A stretch of DNA of 11,962 nucleotides, from positions 1 through 11,962 of the forward strand of contig SKYC01000338.1 of the NCBI GenBank assembly GCA_007128085.1. Reading direction: 5' to 3'. Below are positions 9,301-11,962 of the stretch, one piece after another. The translations under genes and the position numbers were made by a program. Each line of letters begins with the position of its first letter. Position 1 is the first letter of the stretch. The DNA comes from Saprospiraceae bacterium. Lineage in GTDB: Bacteria > Bacteroidota > Bacteroidia > Chitinophagales > Saprospiraceae. Under the pieces are notes generated by a model, which saw only the letters and a program-made list of their open reading frames with translations, did not search any database and had not been told where the DNA came from.

Positions 9301-9848
9301 TCGTCGCCGAGGGTACCGCTCATCTGCATATTGAAGGAAGAGTTGAGCACCAAACTTTGACTGTTGCCAACAGTGAGGCCTCTCGAAAAACTTCCGGCAT
9401 AATTGAGATTTCTGAAGGAAGCATCTGCGTGTTCACTTTCAAAGGGGCTGAAATCGAATCCGATGTATGTCTCTCCATCGTCAGTCGCCGCTTGCAATTG
9501 TGCACTGTCCAGGTGGAGGTAAGCGGAACCGAGGTCGAAGTGAAAAGAGCGGTAGCGGATAAAAATGCTGTCTCCAAAGAACTCTTTGCAACCCTCCTCC
9601 TTCCAGTAGAGTGTGTTGTTCTCCACGCGGATGCAGTGGCCGATCTCCTCCTCCGAGGGCAGGTGAATGGCGTAAACCGATTCCGGCACGATGGTGAGGC
9701 TGTCCTCGATCAGAATATGTTGGTTCACCTGTAAATTCACGGACCTCTGGAGGCCGTCGTTTTGTGCGGTCAATGGGGTAAAGCCGAGCAACAGCAGAGC
9801 CATTGTTCCAAAGCCGAACAGAAGAGAAAAAGGTGTTTTGCAAAACAT
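6321..9848 (-). CDS. Large outer-membrane beta-barrel protein of unknown function
   Basis: The 1175-residue product starts at the ATG at 9848-9846. That start gives a signal peptide with a lysine in its n-region and cleavage near A28/Q29; the internal M16 would lose the n-region. Residues about 30-350 are soluble-looking and include a motif with L-D-G-R-K-L-I-R-G (310-318) followed by D-Y-I-I-D-Y-N-T-A-E-I-I-F, a pattern I associate with N-terminal domains of large Bacteroidota outer-membrane proteins. From about 355 to the end, alternating aromatic/polar strands and charged turns repeat many times, and the last residue is phenylalanine, as in proteins inserted by the BAM machinery. An EF-hand-like loop (D858, N860, D862, G863, E869) sits inside the barrel part. 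I cannot name a function. A remote relation to the T9SS translocon protein SprA is conceivable from size and layout but not shown. The gene is transcribed toward the PorP/SprF gene, with 9 bp between stop codons. Confidence 0.85.
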   Translation of the reverse strand: MFCKTPFSLLFGFGTMALLLLGFTPLTAQNDGLQRSVNLQVNQHILIEDSLTIVPESVYAIHLPSEEEIGHCIRVENNTLYWKEEGCKEFFGDSIFIRYRSFHFDLGSAYLHLDSAQLQAATDDGETYIGFDFSPFESEHADASFRNLNYAGSFSRGLTVGNSQSLVLNSSFNMQMSGTLGDDINVMAVISDENIPIQADGSTRQIQEFDRIFIELSRNQHRLLAGDIELRQEGGHFMRYHKKLKGLNYGYEDYLGNGVLQTEVGASISQGKFARQRLEVSEGNQGPYRLRGSSGERFIIVLAGTESIFLDGRKLIRGIENDYIIDYNTAEIIFTYNTMVTKDSRIIAEFEFIDQNYSRSLLTLNTSYRMENTEYYLNFYSEQDSRSPTGLLDLSREDIELLERAGDETENLYSPALIPVEDGFNPNQVQYEQQEFPWKIEGRDTVFQILVVAEGPAQELFTAQFTDLGQGQGNYIRRTDARNGRVYEFVPPDSVSGARQGRFEPVRRLTPPQKQQMTSVGVRHRFSQNTHLSAEVSISNFDDNRFSEIGNRNNAGVGTFLQFNTERALGSDSLPWTIYHQFDYEFSGENFRVLNPYRSPEFERDWNYIDEQPQNEHWGTGILGLSKGNHFDLSYEFSGLFRADEYRGTRNLIAGAWQFEKMEIDGEANWLRTKNIHQTTRFSRPILNLKRRLDFLPGGAIGYRYEEEQNEFLQNGSDSLDASSFRFQAHTFFVEQAIQSRLTWRASYTSRTDDRPEEGTFTRFTQSENWKLSGSYSPADNHEIKASVNLRELEVTEAGIDDFQARKTLLSRLEYSGRVLNGALTYGNVYEAGSGQEPKVEFEFREVPPGEGQYTWIDLNGDGKQQINEFFLTPNPEERTHIRLPIITDEFISVNSVSIHQNLSWNPARLDWGDSELAAMARRFSLVSNLRVDRRTVEEDRAGEFNPYKWDPQDTTLVSFNLGTRHSLFFNRGHATYDIQLSYLHNTTTNEQVTGSEGRANSDWTLRGRYNISRSYTHIVQLSTRTIDGFSDAFLTNNFEIRGWEVRSEGNYRFSQSLNLKAWYAFQQKSNVADGALESGKFHDITTEWTFRQEGSSSVVSARLNYTRANVEGPLNSPAAILMLTGLSPGNNLRANISFEKRITENLRLSLQYTGRKPGSNAFVHTGSMNATATF

Positions 9849-9920
9849 CTTAAAATAGACCGAAAAATACAGGTAAATATTATAAGCGGGGCAGTAAAAT
9901 AGGAAAATCCTTTAAAATAA

Positions 9921-9982
9921 AGAGGTGGGGATGATTGGATGCTGTTTGGTTGGTGGAAAATGGGGGGTAGGGGGGTGGAGGT
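9921..9982 (+). repeat. G-rich tract in the intergenic region upstream of the large barrel gene
   Basis: The plus strand holds G4 (9927-9930), then GG doublets, then two G6 runs separated by TA (9962-9967 and 9970-9975) and more GG pairs. On the minus strand this C-rich block lies 73-134 nt upstream of the start of the 1175-residue protein. The plus strand could form a G-quadruplex of two-layer type; the classical four runs of three within short loops are not met. The rest of 9849-10141 is AT-rich, with an A8 run (10008-10015) and a T9 run (10072-10080). I see no clear promoter box for either flanking gene. Confidence 0.4.
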
Positions 9983-10141
9983 CAGTTGAGTATTTTTCCT
10001 GATTTGCAAAAAAAACAAAACAATTCATGGCATTGATTCTCGGTGGTAGAGGAAAAAAGTCATACCGTTGGATTTTTTTTTGATTTATTGGAATTTTATT
10101 TATCTGATTGTCATTACATTAAATAACTCAACGGCTTTAAA

Positions 10142-10402
10142 ATGGAAAAGACCTGGTACGAAAGAAACAAGGAGAAAGTTCTGAAAAAACTCAAGGACCG
10201 GTACAGACAGGATAAAGAGTTTAGAGAAAAAGCCAAAAAGCGATACAGAGACAAGTATCACAGCGATCCCGAATACCGCGAAAACACCAAAAAGCGCGCC
10301 ATAGAACGATATCACAAGGACGAGGAATACCGCAAAGCCACCATTCAAAGAGCCAGAAAAAGGAGCCAATTAAAGAAAAAAGACAGCGATAGAAAGGGCT
10401 GA
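10142..10402 (+). CDS. Small, highly basic protein with an 18-residue repeat, unknown function
   Basis: The product is 86 residues long, with 34 Lys/Arg against 17 Asp/Glu (net about +17), no cysteine and no signal peptide or membrane segment. A repeat with a period of exactly 18 residues is visible: Y21, Y39, Y57; D24, D42, D60; E26, E44, E62; F27, Y45, Y63; R28, R46, R64; each unit is followed by a basic patch. An N-terminal Y-E-R-N-K-E-K (6-12) looks like a shortened earlier unit. Eighteen residues make five turns of an ideal helix, so equivalent residues would line up along one face of a single long helix. A cytoplasmic nucleic-acid-binding role is an inference from charge only. Similar Y-x-x-N-K-E-K repeats occur in some phage and endonuclease-associated proteins. 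The ATG has an A/T-rich leader typical of Bacteroidota. The antisense frame over 10100-10369 is hydrophobic because it mirrors Lys/Arg codons. No operon partner. Confidence 0.7.
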   Translation: MEKTWYERNKEKVLKKLKDRYRQDKEFREKAKKRYRDKYHSDPEYRENTKKRAIERYHKDEEYRKATIQRARKRSQLKKKDSDRKG

Positions 10403-10580
10403 ATGTTTTCTCCTCATGCTTTAAGTTCCTTCTTTGTGGTCACCTTTTATTTTCCAGATCCCCCCCTGAAACCCATTATTAAGGCCCGTTAACCCCTCAC
10501 CTCAATGAATTCGGGCATTGGAATCCGTGTTTTTATTGATATCGATTGAGTGAATTTTGTGAACGACAGAGGCCTGTAAT

Positions 10581-10631
10581 GAAATCGAAGAATGTTTTGC
10601 AGCTCTGAAATGAGCGAAAAGGTTCGATTTT
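10581..10631. repeat. Nested inverted repeat
   Basis: AAATCGAA (10582-10589) pairs perfectly with TTCGATTT (10623-10630), extended by one G-U pair. Inside lies a second stem, GCTC (10602-10605) with GAGC (10612-10615). No T run follows on either strand, so it is not a plain terminator. It lies in the spacer after the basic-repeat gene. A structured RNA or protein-binding palindrome is possible, but so is chance. Confidence 0.3.
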
Positions 10632-10741
10632 CAGCGACTTATATTGTTTTTCAGTCTATTAGATATAAAAGTTAAAAAAATGTAATAAATAAAGGCTTAA
10701 AATTTGTAAATAAACATTTTTTATTTTTCTTTTGTACTGTG

Positions 10742-10936
10742 AACTCTCTTTACTGCTACCCTTATAGCATTAAATGTGAACTTATACTCTGTGAGAAACT
10801 GTGATTCTATTTTAGAGAGTTTTAAATTTGGAAGAAGTGCTCGGTACTGTATCAGAAAGGGTGCCCAATGCAAATACGATCTGATAGCTAAGGCTCTCTA
10901 TGTTCTATAGCGCGCTAAATTAAATTGTAGAGAGTT
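10742..10936. repeat. Four copies of an AGAGAGTT / AACTCTCT box in two inverted pairs
   Basis: AACTCTCT (10742-10749) is the reverse complement of AGAGAGTT at 10814-10821. Then CTCTCTA (10894-10900) is the reverse complement of TAGAGAG at 10928-10934, where TAGAGAGTT occurs in full (10928-10936). TAGAGAGTT is thus present twice in direct orientation, 115 bp apart, each with an inverted partner upstream (72 bp and 34 bp before). GGCTC (10892-10896) and GAGCC (10941-10945) add a second, competing pairing around the last pair. Possible roles are alternative RNA folds in a long leader, or binding sites for a dimeric regulator. Confidence 0.4.
10823..10830 (+). promoter_or_regulatory. Possible -7 promoter element TAAATTTG
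   Basis: This is an exact match to the Bacteroidota TAnnTTTG box, one base after an AGAGAGTT box. No -33 TTG element is visible at the expected spacing. If used, it would give a leader of about 290 nt for the secreted-protein gene at 11122, covering the second inverted pair and both small hairpins. In DNA this AT-rich, a chance match is quite possible. Confidence 0.22.
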
Positions 10937-11064
10937 AAACGAGCCTATTAAAGTTTGTCTTCTGAGTCTCTAATTTATTTTGTAGATCTTGTCAATAACT
11001 CACGAGGTATAGTTTGTGTTTTACTATATTCCCTGCGGGTAGAATGGGTAATAGAGGTCTTTTC

Positions 11065-11102
11065 GACAGGTTTTCTGTCAAGGGCCGGCTGACCAAACAG
11101 CC
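11065..11102 (+). promoter_or_regulatory. Two small hairpins immediately upstream of a secreted-protein gene
   Basis: GACAG (11065-11069) pairs with CTGTC (11075-11079) around a 5-nt loop. GGCTG (11087-11091) pairs with CAGCC (11098-11102) around ACCAAA. The second ends 19 nt before the ATG at 11122 and is followed by an A-rich linker. The GC-rich hairpins stand out in AT-rich surroundings. Without a T run after them, they fit a translational or RNA-stability element better than a terminator. Confidence 0.35.
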
Positions 11103-11121
11103 AAAACTAAAATCATATATT

Positions 11122-11457
11122 ATGAAAATCTTTAATTTGTTATTCTGTGTAATTCTTTTATTTGGAGTAGTTGATCTAAATGCTAAAGATCTATCGTTTT
11201 CAGAGGTACTTAAACCTGAAATTATTGAATCTATAATGGCATTTGAGGTTATGGAGCAAACTACTTATACGTGTAGTTATGAGGTCTCATTTACTATAAG
11301 TGCTCAAGCTACAGTAAAAAAGATTATTGGCATCGGAGGTGATATTGAAGTTACTTGTAAAGGATCTGGGGACTCAGAAGAATCTGAAAGTGCTGCGTGT
11401 GAGGCTGCCCGCAAGGTCCTTAAAGAGTGTCTTAAATTCTGGAATTTGTTTCGATAA
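11122..11457 (+). CDS. Small secreted four-cysteine protein, unknown function
   Basis: The product is 111 residues. The frame stays open upstream to a TTG at 11014, but the ATG at 11122 is preferred: it gives a clean signal peptide (M-K-I-F, hydrophobic core 6-17, cleavage near A21), and the upstream part is low-quality peptide overlapping two hairpins. The mature chain of about 90 residues has four cysteines (C51, C79, C93, C103), enough for two disulfides after export. It appears to consist of a beta-rich centre (about 47-79, with I-I-G-I-G-G at 68-73), an acidic Ser/Glu linker (82-90), and an amphipathic C-terminal helix (91-106) ending in an aromatic-rich tail. I recognise no family, and no sorting domain is present, so it is probably periplasmic. 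GC is about 35%, against about half in the left-hand genes. A second secreted-protein gene follows in the same direction. Confidence 0.72.
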   Translation: MKIFNLLFCVILLFGVVDLNAKDLSFSEVLKPEIIESIMAFEVMEQTTYTCSYEVSFTISAQATVKKIIGIGGDIEVTCKGSGDSEESESAACEAARKVLKECLKFWNLFR

Positions 11458-11554
11458 AATAAGAGTTAGTATGAGGACATAATCCATATGAGTTTTGAGC
11501 CTCCACTTGTATTTGAAGTTTACTCGTTATTTTGGGTTAATCATTTTTCTTACC

Positions 11555-11585
11555 ATTCCGGACGGCCGAAATGGCTGTCCGGAAT
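11555..11585 (+). promoter_or_regulatory. Strong 13-bp hairpin 16 nt upstream of the last gene
   Basis: ATTCCGGACGGCC (11555-11567) pairs with GGCTGTCCGGAAT (11573-11585) along 13 bp with a single G-U pair and a 5-nt loop, GAAAT. It is followed by A6, not a T run, so it is not a standard rho-independent terminator for the gene upstream; on the minus strand no T run follows either. Its place just before the start codon suggests a control of translation or transcript stability, or a processing boundary between two co-transcribed genes. The rest of 11458-11601 shows nothing else I can support. Confidence 0.6.
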
Positions 11586-11601
11586 AAAAAATTTATAGGT
11601 C

Positions 11602-11962
11602 ATGAAAACTATAATTATTTTACTAATCACACCCCTGATTTTACTATTCTGTAGCAACTTGTATTCCCAACAGCACTATTATTTTAAATATCAAATTGTT
11701 TCCCAGGATAATTCTGATGAATTAGTATATGAGTACCACGAATGGACTCCTACCGAGCATTTGGCCATGATAGTGGATAGCTCGTTATACGATTCGGCAG
11801 AAATAGTGGAATACGATGAAAAGGGGTTCCCGGTGAGAGTGTTTAGAGGGATTTCTCTGAGTGAGATGAATACGGTGATGCCTTTGTACAAAAACAAAGA
11901 AGAGGGATATATTCTAAGAACGGTGGGACACCCCCGGGATTTTTTTTCAAATCCTCAAGAAT
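11602..11962 (+). CDS. Secreted protein of unknown function (3' partial)
   Basis: The frame opens at the ATG at 11602 and stays open for 120 codons to the window end. The first 23 residues form a signal peptide (M-K-T, then an Ile/Leu-rich core to L15, with cleavage near S22/Q23). The cysteine at 17 is preceded by L-L-F, which is not a good lipobox, so a lipoprotein is unlikely. The mature part seen so far (about 97 residues) is rich in Tyr, Asp and Glu (H-Y-Y-F-K-Y, then E-Y-H-E-W, D-S-S-L-Y-D-S and E-Y-D-E-K-G-F-P-V-R-V), consistent with a soluble periplasmic or surface protein. I recognise no family. It follows the four-cysteine protein gene by 144 bp in the same direction and has a strong hairpin directly before its start. 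An antisense frame over 11691-11897 lacks a signal peptide or other support. Confidence 0.72.
   Translation, partial: MKTIIILLITPLILLFCSNLYSQQHYYFKYQIVSQDNSDELVYEYHEWTPTEHLAMIVDSSLYDSAEIVEYDEKGFPVRVFRGISLSEMNTVMPLYKNKEEGYILRTVGHPRDFFSNPQE

Larger units (their letters stand above)
10403..11121. other. 719-bp spacer without a convincing gene, AT-rich and repeat-bearing
   Basis: No frame has a protein-like composition together with a plausible start. The first 240 bp have ordinary base composition. From about 10640 AT content rises sharply (the 60 bases from 10681 are about 17% GC by hand count). It contains a nested inverted repeat at 10581-10631, an A/T-only hairpin AAATAAA (10708-10714) with TTTATTT (10720-10726), a family of AGAGAGTT boxes at 10742-10936, and two small hairpins just before the next gene. 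Possible weak promoter boxes of the form TA-N3-TTTG occur at 10949-10957 and 11008-11016, and an exact TAnnTTTG at 10823-10830. Its length and structure allow a small RNA or a long regulated leader, but neither is shown. Confidence 0.5.

Noticed and set aside
9126..9734. 202-codon plus-strand frame inside the large barrel gene
   Set aside because: It is antisense to the N-terminal part of the barrel protein, which has a signal peptide and consistent strand patterns; the plus-strand peptide shows neither.
10079..10108. Promoter for the basic-repeat gene (TTTG at 10079-10082 with a box 19 nt later)
   Set aside because: The octamer at 10101-10108 matches only half of the fixed TAnnTTTG positions, which is too weak to call.
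10100..10369. 89-codon hydrophobic minus-strand frame over the basic-repeat gene
   Set aside because: Its Phe/Val/Leu richness is what the complement of Lys/Arg/Glu codons produces, and the plus-strand frame has an ordered 18-residue repeat. It is not fully excluded as a membrane peptide.
10403..10492. 29-residue frame beginning directly after the stop of the basic-repeat gene
   Set aside because: The peptide has no signal, motif or repeat, and an ATG touching the upstream stop can easily occur by chance.
10894..10945. Possible integron attC-like site (GTTAAAC at 10934-10940 matches GTTRRRY)
   Set aside because: The required partner RYYYAAC core is missing at the other end of the paired region and no integrase is in the window.
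11014..11121. N-terminal extension of the four-cysteine protein starting at TTG 11014
   Set aside because: It would bury the signal peptide 36 residues inside the protein, uses a rare start codon, and runs through two hairpins. The ATG at 11122 explains the protein better.
11691..11897. 68-codon minus-strand frame at the right end
   Set aside because: The plus strand here is an open frame with a signal peptide running to the window edge; the minus-strand peptide has no supporting feature.

Overview
The window looks like chromosomal DNA of a Bacteroidota bacterium, probably of the Saprospirales type. Three things point there. The secreted proteins end in type IX secretion system (T9SS) sorting domains of both type A and type B. 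A PorP/SprF-family outer-membrane protein follows a type B adhesin. Dockerin-like, cohesin-like and SprB-repeat modules are combined in the way common in that order. Starts lack a clear Shine-Dalgarno sequence and sit in A/T-rich leaders, and one good Bacteroidota -7 box (TAnnTTTG) lies before the large adhesin gene. The assignment rests on protein motifs read by eye, with no database search.

Left half (1-6311, plus strand). The first gene is cut by the window edge. It encodes a secreted multidomain protein with Ig/HYR-like modules, a dockerin-like calcium-binding module, a cohesin-like region and a type A sorting tail. After a 431-bp gap comes a 1020-residue surface protein: signal peptide, three cohesin-like domains, a run of SprB-like repeats and a type B (gliding-motility-associated) C-terminal domain. 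Thirty bases later lies a PorP/SprF-family gene. The last two form a probable operon of the SprB-SprF kind, in which the small outer-membrane protein serves secretion or anchoring of the adhesin.

Middle (6321-9848, minus strand). One very large gene encodes a predicted outer-membrane beta-barrel of 1175 residues. I recognise no function. It converges on the PorP/SprF gene with only 9 bp between the two stop codons.

Right part (9849-11962). Gene density drops and AT content rises. An 86-residue, strongly basic protein with an exact 18-residue repeat is followed by about 0.7 kb without a convincing gene but with several inverted and direct repeats. Then come two small secreted-protein genes of unknown function, the second cut by the window end. 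Each has a GC-rich hairpin 16-19 nt before its start codon. This segment has the look of an accessory region. The parts most worth following up are the 18-residue-repeat protein, the repeat-bearing spacer, and the two hairpin-led secreted proteins. For the left half, the open question is whether the cohesin-like and dockerin-like neighbours bind each other.
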